Notes under the pieces: model-generated
What the model was told of the DNA's origin: nothing
The model's database searches: none
The model's input: the letters and a program-made list of their open reading frames with translations, nothing else
Shown: in pieces, positions 25,038 through 36,387 of the stretch
Position numbering within the stretch: position 1 is the stretch's first letter
Layout: the number at the start of each line of letters is the position of its first letter
Made by a program: the position numbers and the translations under genes
DNA from: Coxiella-like endosymbiont
GTDB lineage: Bacteria; Pseudomonadota; Gammaproteobacteria; Coxiellales; Coxiellaceae
Length of the DNA stretch: 64,000 nucleotides
Direction of reading: 5' to 3'
NCBI RefSeq assembly: GCF_030643785.1
Contig: NZ_CP094378.1
Span: 558,001 to 622,000, forward strand

Positions 25038-25464
25038 CGATGGCCACGCTGTCTCCACCCAAGGCTCAGTGAAATTGAAATCGCTGTGAAGATGCAGCGT
25101 ACCCGCGGCTAGACGGAAAGACCCCGTGAACCTTTACTACAGCTTTACACTGAACTTTGAATATGCCTGTGTAGGATAGGTGGGAGGCTTTGAAGCTGGA
25201 GCGCTAGCTCCAGTGGAGCCATCCTTGAAATACCACCCTGGTGTGTTTGAGGTTCTAACCTTGACCCGTTTATCCGGGTTGGGAACAGTGTATGGTGGGT
25301 AGTTTGACTGGGGCGGTCTCCTCCAAAAAGTAACGGAGGAGTACAAAGGTACTCTCAGTACGGTCGGAAATCGTACATTGTGTGCAAAGGCATAAGGGTG
25401 CTTGACTGCGAGACTGACAAGTCGAGCAGGTACGAAAGTAGGTCTTAGTGATCCGGTGGTCCTT

Positions 25465-25519
<55 letters not shown>

Positions 25520-25548
25520 ACCACCCAAGAGTTCATATCGACGGTGGT

Positions 25549-25588
<40 letters not shown>

Positions 25589-25593
25589 TAGCC

Positions 25594-25626
<33 letters not shown>

Positions 25627-25794
25627 TGGTACGTGAGCTGGGTTTAGAACGTCGTGAGACAGTTCGGTCCCTATCTGCCGTGGGCGTTGGAGATTTGAGA
25701 GGAGCTGCTCCTAGTACGAGAGGACCGGAGTGGACGTACCTCTGGTGTTCCGGTTGTCACGCCAGTGGCACTGCCGGGTAGCTAAGTACGGACA

Positions 25795-25827
<33 letters not shown>

Positions 25828-26009
25828 CACCTCAAGATGAGATCTCCCGGACCCCTAGAGGTCCCTAAAGATTCGTTGAAGACTACAACGTTGATAGGCA
25901 GGATGTGGAAGCTCAGTAATGAGTGAAGCTAACCTGTACTAATTAATCGTGAGACTTGACTATGCACCCTAAATGGTTTCATAAGCCCTTTACTAAATTT
26001 TACCGGTTT

Positions 26010-26124
26010 CTTGGCGGCTATAGCGAGCGGGTCCCACCTGATCCTCATTTCGAACTCAGAAGTGAAAACGCTCAGCGCCGATGATAGTATGGTTATTTCC
26101 ATGCGAAAGTAGGTCACCGCCAGG
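26010..26124 (+). rRNA. rrf: 5S ribosomal RNA
   Basis: About 115 nt. The ends CTTGGCGG and CCGCCAGG pair, and the conserved CGAACTCAGAAGTGAAA loop lies near 26050. Follows 23S by about 46 bases, completing a 16S-Ile-Ala-23S-5S operon. Confidence 0.95.
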
Positions 26125-26137
26125 TTTTTTTATTGAC

Positions 26138-26176
26138 AAAAAAACCCCTGCCGTTTAAAACGGCAGGGGTTTTTTC
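26138..26176. terminator. Rho-independent terminator of the rRNA operon (bidirectional)
   Basis: CCCCTGCCG (26145-26153) pairs with CGGCAGGGG (26161-26169), flanked by an A-run on the left and a T-run on the right. Placed between 5S and the convergent sdaA, it can serve both directions. Confidence 0.93.
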
Positions 26177-26228
26177 TTCTCAAATGGACTTGTGCTACTA
26201 TTATTCCTGACTACGCTATTGCACTACC

Positions 26229-26264
26229 TTTATTTAGAGAGAGACCTTTATTTAGAGAGAGACC
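26229..26264. repeat. 18-bp perfect tandem duplication
   Basis: Copies 26229-26246 and 26247-26264 of TTTATTTAGAGAGAGACC, in the gap between the rRNA terminator and the end of sdaA. Confidence 0.9.
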
Positions 26265-26282
26265 TTACAAAATAGTCTTTGA

Positions 26283-27655
26283 CTAGCATTCAGTAATATT
26301 AACCGCAACAGCTAACCCACCCTTTGAGGTTTCTTTGTAAATAGAATTCATATTCCGGCCAATTTCGCGCATGGTAGCAATTACCATATCTAAGGATATT
26401 TTATGTTTGCCATCCTCAGCAAGGGCTAATTGAGCCGCATTCACTGCTTTAACGGCACCCATCGCATTGCGTTCGATGCAGGGAATTTGCACCAGCCCTC
26501 CAACGGGATCGCAGGTTAAACCGAGATTGTGTTCCATTGCCATTTCAGCAGCATTTTCTACTTGGGCCACGGTGCCGCCTAGAGACGCTGCTAAGCCGGC
26601 TGCAGCCATAGAACATGCAACGCCTACTTCTCCCTGACAACCCATTTCAGCGCCTGAAATGGAAGCGTTTTTTTATAGAGCATACCTATAGCACCTGATG
26701 TTAATAAAAAATCAATAATACCTTTTTCAGTAGCCCCTTTACAAAAATATTTATAATAATTTAAAACTGCTGGAATAATTCCTGCTGCGCCATTCGTAGG
26801 CGCTGTCACGACACGGCCTCCCGCTGCATTTTCTTCATTAACAGCCATTGCGTAAACATTCAACCAATTCATAGGTTGAGGGTGTTGAGCCGTCGGTGGA
26901 CCTAAAATCAATAGCTTGCGATAAAGCAAAGGGGCACGTCGTCGTACCCGTAAAGGACCTGCCAGAAAACCATCGGATTGACAGCCTTTATTAATACAAT
27001 TTTCCATAATCACAGCGATATGCAATAAATTTTCTTTAATAATTTTTTTATTTCGGCCCATTTTCTCATTGGCTAACATGATATCAGCGATGGAGAGATT
27101 ATCCCTTTGGCAGTAAGCCATAAGTTCATCAGCGGAATTAAAAGGGTATGGAGTATTCAGTGGAAGAGAGTTAGAAACTTCTTGATCTTTATTTTCGTCC
27201 TTAACAATAAATCCACCACCAATGGAAAAATACAAAGATTTTTTAATCAACGTTTCATTAGCGTCATAAACTGCGAACTCAAGACCATTTGAATGGAAAT
27301 CAAAAACTTTCTGATAATTAAAAATAATGTCGCTTTCTGCAGAAAAATTAATCGTATGTTGCTTTAATAAGCTTAATTTGCTTTTATTCCGAACTTGTTT
27401 CATTTGATCATCGATGCTATCGGGATCAATAGTTTCAGGTTGTTCACCCATCAGTCCCAGAGTAACAGCTTTATCTGTACTGTGGCCTTTTCCGGTAAAA
27501 GCCAGGGATCCGTAGAGGGTAATTGTTATTCGGTCAATATGAGTTAATTTGTGCTGGAAAGACTGGATGAAATCATGAGCTGCTCTCATAGGGCCAACGG
27601 TATGTGAACTGGAAGGTCCCACACCGATGGAAAATAATTCAAAAACGCTAATCAT
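26283..27655 (-). pseudogene. sdaA: L-serine dehydratase, one homopolymer frameshift
   Basis: Converts L-serine to pyruvate and ammonia with a [4Fe-4S] cluster. The start at 27655 (MISVFELFSIGVGPSSSHTV) is the conserved family start; an open extension upstream to 27805 is not needed. The N-terminal domain is followed by the catalytic domain with [18 protein letters not shown]. After the break come [15 protein letters not shown] and [18 protein letters not shown], which carry the cluster cysteines. The break is a run of seven T on plus (26668-26674); eight would restore [10 protein letters not shown]. The gene is 1373 nt, one short of 458 codons. It may be a real early pseudogene, a slippage-rescued gene or a sequence error. 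Confidence 0.88.
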
Positions 27656-27787
27656 AGGCTCATCATAGTTGTAAAAGCAAAGTATTAAATTTTCACCTAT
27701 GTTAACATAGTTATAGGGATTTTGGTAAGAAAATAGCAATCGTGCCTCTCTCTTGACAGGGGCAGTAAATTTTTGTATCAGTGTTAG

Positions 27788-29098
27788 ATGAGTCAGGGAA
27801 ACCACGAGCGACCAATTAGACTTTTATTTAACCGCCGCGTGATGGTGGTTTTGTTTCTTAGTTTTTCTTCTACATTACCCCTCGTCTTGCTAACCGGCAC
27901 TCTCCAGGCTTGGTATACCGCTGCGGGAGTGAGTTTGATGGTTATTGGAAATCTCAGTCTTTTGCAGTACGCCTATCTTATTAAATTTCTATGGGCGCCG
28001 TTCATGGACCAGTATACCCCTCTTAATTTAGGGCATCGGCGAGGGTGGATTTTGATTACCCAAATTGGATTAGCAATCACGCTAACTTTGTTGGCATTTA
28101 TGGATCCCGCTCGACATCCTTGGGGAATATTTTGGTTAGCGGCTGGAATTGCCTTTATCTCGGCTTCCCAAGATATTGGGATTGATGGGTACAGGGCGAA
28201 CATTTTACGAGCTAAAGAACGAGGATTGGGGGCTGCTGTTACTACAGTGGGTGGACGACTAGCTATGTTAGTAGGAGGCGGCTTGGCCTTAATTTTGGCA
28301 GCAGATTATGATTGGCGCCTAACTTATATTTGCATGGCTTTGTTAATGCTTGCACAGATTATCCCGACATTAACCACTCCCACCTCTAAAAAACCGGCTC
28401 CGGCAGGAACATTGCAAAGTATTATAATTGTGCCTTTTAAAGAATTACTAACCCGTAAATATATTGGAATGATTTTACTTCTGGTTTTGATTTATAAGTT
28501 TGGCGACGCAATGGCTTTATCATTAAATACAACCTTTTTAATGCGCGGGGTAGGATTTACTTTATTGGAATTAGGCTATACGTACAAATTAGTCAGTGTT
28601 ATTGCTTCACTCTTAGGTGGATTTGCTGGTGGATTTGTCATGCCTCGGCTGGGACTTTATTGTTCGCTTTTAATTTTTGGTTTTTCGCAAACGGTGACAA
28701 ATCTTTCTTTTATGATGCTTGCATTAATAGGAAAAAACTTTACTTTTATGATCGCGGCAATTTTTTTAGATTATTTTTGTGGCGGACTGGCTACTATTGC
28801 TTTTGTAGCATTTTTAATTGCACTTTGTAATCAGCAATATTCTGCTACTCAGTATGCGATTTTATCTGCCGTTATGGCAGTGGGTCGCGTGATGATAGGT
28901 CCTCTAGCCGCTTATTTGGTAAAGCATATGGGGTGGACACCTTTTTATTTAATTACATTTTTTGCAGGTTTTCCGGCATTGTTTATTTTATGGTGGTTAA
29001 GGGATCGCATCGATTTTAATGCAATTACCTTAAATGGATCATCGAAAATTTCATTTCAACGTGATACAAAGTCGGGTTCACCAAAATTTACAACCTGA
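27788..29098 (+). CDS. AmpG-type muropeptide permease (MFS)
   Basis: An intact 436-residue inner-membrane protein with about 12-13 hydrophobic helices. Family marks include the N-terminal LPLVLLTGTLQAWYTAAGVS, the loop LWAPFMDQYTP and SASQDIGIDGYRANIL (AmpG form A-T-Q-D-I-A-x-D-A-Y). AmpG proteins import GlcNAc-anhydroMurNAc peptides for cell-wall recycling. Because anmK is decayed in this window, the imported sugar may not be fully recycled, or this paralogue may move something else. Divergent from sdaA, with about 130 bases between starts. Confidence 0.85.
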   Translation: MSQGNHERPIRLLFNRRVMVVLFLSFSSTLPLVLLTGTLQAWYTAAGVSLMVIGNLSLLQYAYLIKFLWAPFMDQYTPLNLGHRRGWILITQIGLAITLTLLAFMDPARHPWGIFWLAAGIAFISASQDIGIDGYRANILRAKERGLGAAVTTVGGRLAMLVGGGLALILAADYDWRLTYICMALLMLAQIIPTLTTPTSKKPAPAGTLQSIIIVPFKELLTRKYIGMILLLVLIYKFGDAMALSLNTTFLMRGVGFTLLELGYTYKLVSVIASLLGGFAGGFVMPRLGLYCSLLIFGFSQTVTNLSFMMLALIGKNFTFMIAAIFLDYFCGGLATIAFVAFLIALCNQQYSATQYAILSAVMAVGRVMIGPLAAYLVKHMGWTPFYLITFFAGFPALFILWWLRDRIDFNAITLNGSSKISFQRDTKSGSPKFTT

Positions 29099-29109
29099 AG
29101 AACAGTAGG

Positions 29110-31690
29110 ATTTTTTAGTCTTATTAGATTACTATTCATTTATTAAGATGCAAAATTAATGAGTCGAGAAAATTTTAGACTGAAAATAAAGCTCATTAAA
29201 TAGGCTGAAGAAAAGAAAAAAAGCTTTGGAAGGTGGCAGCACTATAATGTTATCCTTGCTTCAGAAAATGCAAGAGACGGTGAAAGATAAACTAATTTCA
29301 CCGGCTAAGCATGAGGAAGATGAAAATAAAAACAATACGGAACTTAATAACCAAGCCAGTAGCGATGCTTATAAAAGTCCTACCCTATCAAATGCTGAGC
29401 AGAAATAAGCAGCTAAAGCTTCCGGAAAGAGTAAATATAAAAAGAAAAAAGAGTCTGAAATCGTAAAGCCCTTTACGGACTTACATTTATAAATTACTTA
29501 CATTGATAAGTATTTTCATAATCTGATCTTCGTCATGATTTCTTTGTTTTTTTGGCGAATCGAAAGACGAGAACATTGTGTGTTAAGTGCATTGAAGCCA
29601 TCTATTTCGAAATTATGAAAGATATTGCTCAAGATAGCGAATTTTGATCCCATTAAAAAATATCAAACTTGTAGCTTATTTTCTTACACACTACTTGCTG
29701 TTTCTAGGACGACTGTATATGAATATTTTAAGTTTAAAGAAAAATATAAAGATATAATCTCAACCACAGAATTATCTAGATCTTTAGGGGTAACGTTCAA
29801 ATAACCGAGGATCCAAATGAAATCATTCACTTTATTAAAAAAATCTATAATGAATCTAACTGTTTAATTAAATACTTAGGGTAACTGGTAGAAGATTTCT
29901 GATTCTGGGATAATTCAAATAAAGTGATTTTCCTTGTGAGCGAATTCGCTAAAATATTTCCTTCGAATGCTAAGAATCACGACACATTTTCAGCTACAAA
30001 TGAGGAGCTCTCCCTTTATTATAATTTTTTTGACTTTATGGGAAACTAACTTCACAGTACAATATATATCACCACCCCATCGTTCCACCTTGCCTCTCTC
30101 CAGCCTGATTTCGAAACTGCGAGCAAATTATTAAAAACATGCGAAAGTAGATTAAGAAAAATTTCTGAATTTCCTCAAGAGGAGATTAATTCTTACCAGG
30201 TTGGACTACTCTAGGATTACTGATCAGTTTTCTAAAGACAATAATAAAATTATTTCTCTCCTTAAGGAAAAGAAAAGAACAGAACAGAATTAGACAATTA
30301 TGCAACTTAGGCAGATCTCTTCGATGAAGAGATTGCAGACTGTCAGGCTCAATTTCGGTTTAGCGAAAATACGTCTCTCCCCCACATCGCAAGAAGATAA
30401 AATAACATTCTATAAGGTTCATAATTAAAAACAGAGCAATTTTTAGCGACCATTACTACACAAATAATGGAGAAAATATAAAAATATTCCTCATCTGAGA
30501 AAGGCAGAGAAAGCCATACATCCGGCATTATTATACAACGATTGCGTTCTCAAAAGAAAAACCTAAGCAGCTTTTTAAATTATATCGAAGATTGTTTAAA
30601 TTGCGAAGAGATAGTAAAACAAAAGCTTGAGCAATTTTTGGACTCAGTAAAACCGGTTAAGCATCAAAATGCTGCACACTCTGCTCTGAAACCTAAAAGA
30701 AAGAAGGAGAAGAAGAAAAACAAGAAGCAGCGCGAGAGAGGGAGGGGAGGAAACCGCAATACCTGGAGATACGACTCATTCACCGGTCTATGTTTCTCCT
30801 CTTCTTGCAAAATTTCTACTCGTATTTAATGAATTGCAACGTTACACCATCAGAGAACAGCTCAAGAGTCTCTCAGCGATCGGCCTAAGACCTATACTGT
30901 GGCTTTAGAGTCAGTGCTTTCGGAACTAGAACAAAATAAAAATGATAAAACAGTATTGAAATGAAGAAAAAGAAGGAAGGGAAACTGTCTTATCACATTA
31001 TCGGTGCTTAATTTGTTATGCTTTCACCAAGGTTTGGCATCAGTATTACCTTCATGATAGGCAAGTTACAGCAATTTATTTAAAGATTTAACTACAGCAA
31101 TTTATTTTTAGAAAAAATTCTTTTTCTTCAGTAATTAAATTGTTTGCCATGATGTGGAAGAAGATAAAAGAACAAATTGATTCGGGGGGTATAACTGTCG
31201 ATAAATATTTTTTCAAATATTTTTTCTATTAGAACGAGTAGACAGTCTAGGGGATAAGCTCGATAAATTACTCGAAAATCCAAAATAGAATTAATGTTAG
31301 TTTCGAGACGGCTCAGGGTCTGTTGGAGGAAATTCAGACAATTATAGAGTATAGAGAACTTTCGTTCTACACATCGAAATCTTTCTCTCTCTCTGGGGGA
31401 GACGTACAATTTACTGATTCAACCCAAACAAAAATTCAAAACGCGAGGAATTCAGATCTTTAAATTCAGATCTTTTTCATAAGCTAGCCAATTCTTCAAT
31501 AAAAGAGGAGCAATACCGAATCCAAATTAAGCCCAGCGCTCACATCAATATTTATTTTTAGGCGGGGCCCCCGGAGCGTGCTTATAAAATCCGTTCCATC
31601 ATCTCGTACGCAGTCCGTCTACGGATGTTGAGAAAAATAAATTTCTAAATCCCTCGAATATTAAAAAATGACAAGGCACTAGTCTAAAGT
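29110..31690 (+). pseudogene. Large decayed gene(s) of unknown function
   Basis: About 2.5 kb in which protein-like frames follow one another on the plus strand: MLSLLQKMQETVKDKLISPA at 29250 with a charged linker, EYFKFKEKYKDIISTTELSR near 29720, SEFAKIFPSNAKNHDTFSAT near 29940, YIEDCLNCEEIVKQKLEQFL at 30580, a Lys/Arg-rich tract (30680-30750), SPVYVSPLLAKFLLVFNEL near 30790, YTVALESVLSELEQNKND near 30900 and SSIKEEQYRIQIKPSAHINI near 31495. The composition suggests a long, helical, charged protein such as a secreted effector, but no family was recognised. Strongly frameshifted. Confidence 0.4.
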
Positions 31691-34531
31691 CTAATTTCGT
31701 TCGATGCTATATAGGATATCTACGCCGTTGCCTAAAGAGCTCGCTTCTGTTTGGATGGCCCAATTTTCACTGATGAGATAGCGAAGCTGTACGATATTGA
31801 TTGGTGTGGTTATTCCACGACTGTATCGAACATAAAGACGTGGCAATAAATATCGCCCCACTACAAAGGCGCTTTGAGTAGGGCTCGTGGTTGGAGTCTC
31901 CAGCACAGTTGTCCTAGTTTGGGGTTCGATGCCTAATTCTGTTATCCCCAAGCCTTGAGTAATTTGATCAACAATTCCGCCTACTGAAGTTTTTCCGCCA
32001 CCGATATTTAATGTATTAATAGCATCTACTAAAAAATTCACATTATTGGGCGTATTGGTATTCGCGGAGTGCCCGAAAATTAAATAAGATAAAATATCTG
32101 CTTGGGTAAGATCAGGATCTGAAGCATATAAACTGACTTCCGGATGATGTAAAGTCCCCTCAATGTTAAGACCTATGGTAACCACTCCCTCGAGCCCAAC
32201 GCTTGGCCCCGGCTTGGCAACGATGAACGAGGTTCTTAATATGCGTACGGCGCGAATGCCTAAAATAGGATTAGTGATTGGGCTCTGAATAAAACTAATA
32301 GAAGAGGGGGTGGTGATATCCAAGGTCCGCCCATGGGTAGTGAACGTTCCGTCGATAATAGTAATTCGACCATTGGCAATTAGGGGTTGAGACGCTGTTT
32401 TCAAGAGCGTAAATTTACCCTCCAACCGACCTTTTGCCCCTAGGGAATCAATAACAACTTGATCACCCAACATAACTTGGATATCCATATTGATTCCCCA
32501 GAAGGATTCCTTTTCAGCTTCAGGGCCCACAAAAACCGCATCACCCGTTAAAATGGCGGAACGACTAAATGTAGTGGGTTTAAGAATAGCGCGAGGAATG
32601 ATGAGCGTACCAGTTATGTCGACATTTCGTCCCGCAATATCGATTCTTAAATCAGGCGAACCATAAATTATATATTGATGAGTATTTACAATTAAAACAT
32701 TTTCATCCCGAAAACTAAACGTTGTTGGGTAACCTGGTATATTTAATTGTGTTTGACCCACGATTTGAACTGGCTGATTTTGGGAGTAACCTTCTAAATG
32801 GTAATGAATGGTTGACCGGGTTGCTTCTATAGAAGCTTGAGCCTGAGTAAGACTCACTCTCAATCCTGGAAAATCGATACTTCCCTGCCGCAATTCTACC
32901 GTACCATGGATAGCTGGTTGTGTAGATGACCCGCTAATATCTAGGTTAGCGATTAATTGCCCATGAGGTTGAATAGTGTCGGGGAGAATAGCGCTAATAA
33001 GACCCAGATCATTAAAGTTTATAGTTAATTTTCCCCGAATAAAAGAAACAGGTTTTATGCGCCATTGACCTTGAAAACACATATGATTTTGTCCGGAGTG
33101 CAAACAAATTGGAGCGAGGATAGTTTGGTTTTCACTAATGGTGATTTTTACGGGCTGATCGGCGTTCCAATCGCCGAATTTTTGTGACTGAATGTTAAAT
33201 CGATGAAAATTCCTACTCCAAACCTTATTTTGTATATTGCCCGCTCCTGCTAGAGTAATAATAAATTTTCCAGAAGATCTATCGTCAATCAACATGTCTG
33301 CCTTGACATGGTGCGCGTGTGGTTGTCCCCTAGCATTAACTTCCAATTGCGATAGTTGTAGAGTAGGAGTTTGAATTTGTTGTGCGTGGAGTTGGAGAGC
33401 GAAGGCTTGATTAAAAAGAGGATCGATGTGCCAATGGCTTTCCAGTTTATTGATTTTAATATTCGGAAAGGCAATATTATGACCGATCATATCGACCATA
33501 ATGATAGGTGATTTAGAAGGGCCAGTGATTGTGCCATGGCCTTGTAAAGTTCCACGAGCTGTGGCAAATAAATTCGAAAAATCCTTCACATTTGTAATCC
33601 AATTCAAATTCCATCGCTGTTGGTGTTGTCCGGTAATATATATGTAAGCTTTTTGAGATTGCAATCTTCCTGTCACAGTAAAATTGGGTATAAGATCCGT
33701 TTTATTTTCATAATACCCTTCTGTTCTAAGTTGAAGGGTTAATTGATGAGGCCATTTATTAAAGATTCGCTGGAGATTTAAATGAGCAATATCAACCTCT
33801 ATTTGCCAGCGGAAAGTAGGCTCAAATTGAATTTTCACGAAAGCATTGAGCCACCCATGTAATGTATGCGCTTCGTGTGTTTGAGCTTCGATCCATTCTT
33901 GAGTGCCTTTGCTCGTAATGAGCCAATCAATATTACGATTTTTTGCTCGGAGCGTAATACTATAATTATAGCAGGTGCCAGAAGAAATTAGGTGAATATT
34001 TACCGGAAAAGGTTGAATCATTTGACCGTCCATCGTGGCAATTAATGAATTGTTGAGAGCCACGTTATGGAGCAAAAGGTTTTTGATATGTATCGGATAA
34101 GGTTTTACATTCCTCTGAATAATCAAATTGGAAAAAGATCCGCTTTCAATATGTAAAGCAATTGGAAGTCGTTCTTTTAACGGGTTACGTATTTTTTCAC
34201 CATCTAGTTGATGAGATAAGATAATTTTAGTATTTTTCGCCGCTAAATGAGAGATAGACACTTGATCTCTTAAAAAATAAAGGGGTTGCCAGTCGATTTC
34301 TAATTTATCAATCGTAATGTTAAGTCCGTTGTGTCGATAATTAAAATTGGTGAAATTTAAAGGCCCACGGACAAAACCCGAGACTGTTGAATACGTAAAT
34401 TCACCCGGTATTATTTTTTTTATAATTTTTAATCCTACCCGTAGACCAATAGGTGTTGTGAACATTAAAGTAAGAGCTAAAATTAAAATAGTAAGCCCGA
34501 TAATAACTCCAGTTATCCATTTCGTTATCAT
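31691..34531 (-). CDS. tamB: Translocation and assembly module protein TamB
   Basis: An intact 946-residue inner-membrane anchored protein that spans the periplasm as a beta-taco (AsmA-like/DUF490) and works with TamA in outer-membrane assembly or lipid transport. One N-terminal helix (TGVIIGLTILILALTLMF) anchors it. The C-terminal DUF490 region is clear: DLTQADILSYLIFGHSA, ITQGLGITELGIEPQ and a closing beta region (VGRYLLPRLYVRYSRGI). It is shorter than E. coli TamB (about 1260 residues). Its ATG overlaps the tamA stop by four bases (ATGA), so translation is coupled. Together with tamA it is the longest intact coding block in the window. Confidence 0.93.
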   Translation of the reverse strand: MITKWITGVIIGLTILILALTLMFTTPIGLRVGLKIIKKIIPGEFTYSTVSGFVRGPLNFTNFNYRHNGLNITIDKLEIDWQPLYFLRDQVSISHLAAKNTKIILSHQLDGEKIRNPLKERLPIALHIESGSFSNLIIQRNVKPYPIHIKNLLLHNVALNNSLIATMDGQMIQPFPVNIHLISSGTCYNYSITLRAKNRNIDWLITSKGTQEWIEAQTHEAHTLHGWLNAFVKIQFEPTFRWQIEVDIAHLNLQRIFNKWPHQLTLQLRTEGYYENKTDLIPNFTVTGRLQSQKAYIYITGQHQQRWNLNWITNVKDFSNLFATARGTLQGHGTITGPSKSPIIMVDMIGHNIAFPNIKINKLESHWHIDPLFNQAFALQLHAQQIQTPTLQLSQLEVNARGQPHAHHVKADMLIDDRSSGKFIITLAGAGNIQNKVWSRNFHRFNIQSQKFGDWNADQPVKITISENQTILAPICLHSGQNHMCFQGQWRIKPVSFIRGKLTINFNDLGLISAILPDTIQPHGQLIANLDISGSSTQPAIHGTVELRQGSIDFPGLRVSLTQAQASIEATRSTIHYHLEGYSQNQPVQIVGQTQLNIPGYPTTFSFRDENVLIVNTHQYIIYGSPDLRIDIAGRNVDITGTLIIPRAILKPTTFSRSAILTGDAVFVGPEAEKESFWGINMDIQVMLGDQVVIDSLGAKGRLEGKFTLLKTASQPLIANGRITIIDGTFTTHGRTLDITTPSSISFIQSPITNPILGIRAVRILRTSFIVAKPGPSVGLEGVVTIGLNIEGTLHHPEVSLYASDPDLTQADILSYLIFGHSANTNTPNNVNFLVDAINTLNIGGGKTSVGGIVDQITQGLGITELGIEPQTRTTVLETPTTSPTQSAFVVGRYLLPRLYVRYSRGITTPINIVQLRYLISENWAIQTEASSLGNGVDILYSIERN

Positions 34532-36260
34532 AACGGTGACCCCATGGAAAATTGCATTACCCAGGGCTTTTTAGGTTCAATGATTGCGTTGGCAATGGTG
34601 AGTTCGAACATGCCAATAGGAGTTAACATTACTAAACCTGGACCAACGCCAACTTTCAATTTATTTTTAGAAATCTGATCGCTTACATTTCCCGCATCAA
34701 TAAAAGCTGTAAGATAAAGGTTTTTCAAAATTTTTTGTTGAATTTCAAAACTACCCACAACCAAACCTCGTCCAGGGCCAATTGAATTGTAACTATATCC
34801 CCGTAAGCTTTGAGCTCCGCCTGCGAAAAATTGAAACGAAAGCGGCAAATTAAGGATATTTTTTATGGCGGTATAACCTAGTGAACTTCGAATAATAAAG
34901 CGAGTTTGATCCCACGCTGTAAAGAGAAAACGGCCATCAATTTGACTTTGCAAAAAACCAGTCTTTGAAAAAAAACCTTTAGCAGCATCGCTAATTGTAG
35001 CCATTATACTGTACCCTTTTTTCGGATTAAGCAAATTATCGGCATGAATGCGTTGCCACAAAATTGAAGGATACAAAACTCTCGCATTAGTTTGCGGCAG
35101 ACCTGTTAAATTATAACGTTCTTGTAAAGCTGTTAAACTAATTGTTTGTTGCCATCCATTAAGATCGGTTTGATAGCTTGCGGTGAGCCGTCCACTGCGA
35201 CCTTTTCCGGTATCTTGGTCTTGATTTAAAAAAGTAGCCGTTAATACATATTGACCCTTGACTGGGTTTCCTCCAGGAATATAATAGTTAGCTATTAAGG
35301 CACTATTAACGGAAGAGGCACGAAAATAAGCATTAAACCGATGCCCATAAGGATTAATCCAACGGAAATTAGTTCGGATTAGGGCACGTACCCCTGTGTC
35401 GGTTCCATACCCCAGTCCAAAGTTATATTGCTTTTTAGATTCGGTATGGAGATAAATTGTGACAGGAACATATAAGCCTTTCGCCTTTTCAGGTTCTGGA
35501 GTGACTACTACTGTGGAAAAGTAATTGCTATTAGCGAGACCTTCTCGAGTCTGTTTGACTTTTTCTTGGCTAAAATAATGATCTTCGCGATATTGCAAAA
35601 AGCCATGTATGAAAGCTTCGTTGAAAGGAGTACAGGAAAAATGAGTCACTCCAAAGCGGAATCGGGGGCCCGTGTCAAAAATAGTAGTTAACGTAGCGCG
35701 ATAAGTATTTAAATTGATTTGGATTTGACTTTTTATCATTTTTGCTTTAAAAAATCCTCGAGCAGCAGCTACATTAAAAAAATCATTTTTCGCTTGCTCA
35801 TATTTTTCGGAATCGAAAAAATCCATCGCTTTTATTGGAAAATTTTCATAGAGTCGTTGAAAAGCTTTATCCGAACTACCAGGTCCTATAATCTGCACTT
35901 CTACATGAGTAAAATACATTCGTGGGCCAGGATTTACAATAAAGTCGCTATACCATAACGAAGAATGGCGACGTTGAATATAAGAGCGGATGTACGGCTT
36001 AAAATAGCCGTAGGGTTTAATACCTTCTTCGATCTCTTTAGGAATATCTTGGTAAAATTTCATAATGGTGGCAGTCGTAAACTGGTCTTTAATCGCTGCT
36101 TGTTTTTCAGTCAATCGTTTAAAAACATTCTCTAAGGGGATGAAGGGCAAACCTAAAATTCGAACTTCGAGGGTGTTAACAAGAGGTGGAGGAAGTATTG
36201 CCCAAGCAAAGCTTGAAAGACTGCAACAAAAAAACTTATGATAATCAGATAGTTCTTCAT
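34528..36260 (-). CDS. tamA: Outer-membrane protein TamA (Omp85 family), signal peptide out of frame
   Basis: A BamA-like protein with three POTRA domains and a 16-stranded barrel that docks TamB. The mature part is open from about 36225, with barrel marks QFFAGGAQSLRGYSYNSIGP and a terminal-strand end PWVMQFSMGSPL. Conserved R-G-Y of the barrel lid loop is present (SLRGYSY). The expected start is ATG 36260 (MKNYLIIISFF), a signal peptide continuing in the shifted frame as CCSLSSFAWA and POTRA strand VNTLEVRILGLPF. The break is a seven-A run (36228-36234, plus); eight would restore the frame. TTG 36150 could start a signal-less, probably useless product. Confidence 0.88.
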
Positions 36261-36387
36261 TAGCTCGATTATACAGGAATCTCTAAAAAAATAACGAAGA
36301 ATAAGGAACTGCGATAATAGAACCCACTTACAATTAACCTCTAAGTCGATCGCTTGCCGCGAAATTGAATGATAAATATAGAACACG

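Noticed and set aside
27656-27805. An N-terminal extension of sdaA to 27805
   Set aside because: The family begins M-I-S-V-F-E-L-F at 27655; the upstream part lacks family similarity and overlaps the start of the divergent permease gene.
31535-31600. A Walker A-like string (GGAPGAC) near the end of the decayed region
   Set aside because: The lysine and Ser/Thr that define a P-loop are absent, and the frame closes at once. Too weak to claim an ATPase.
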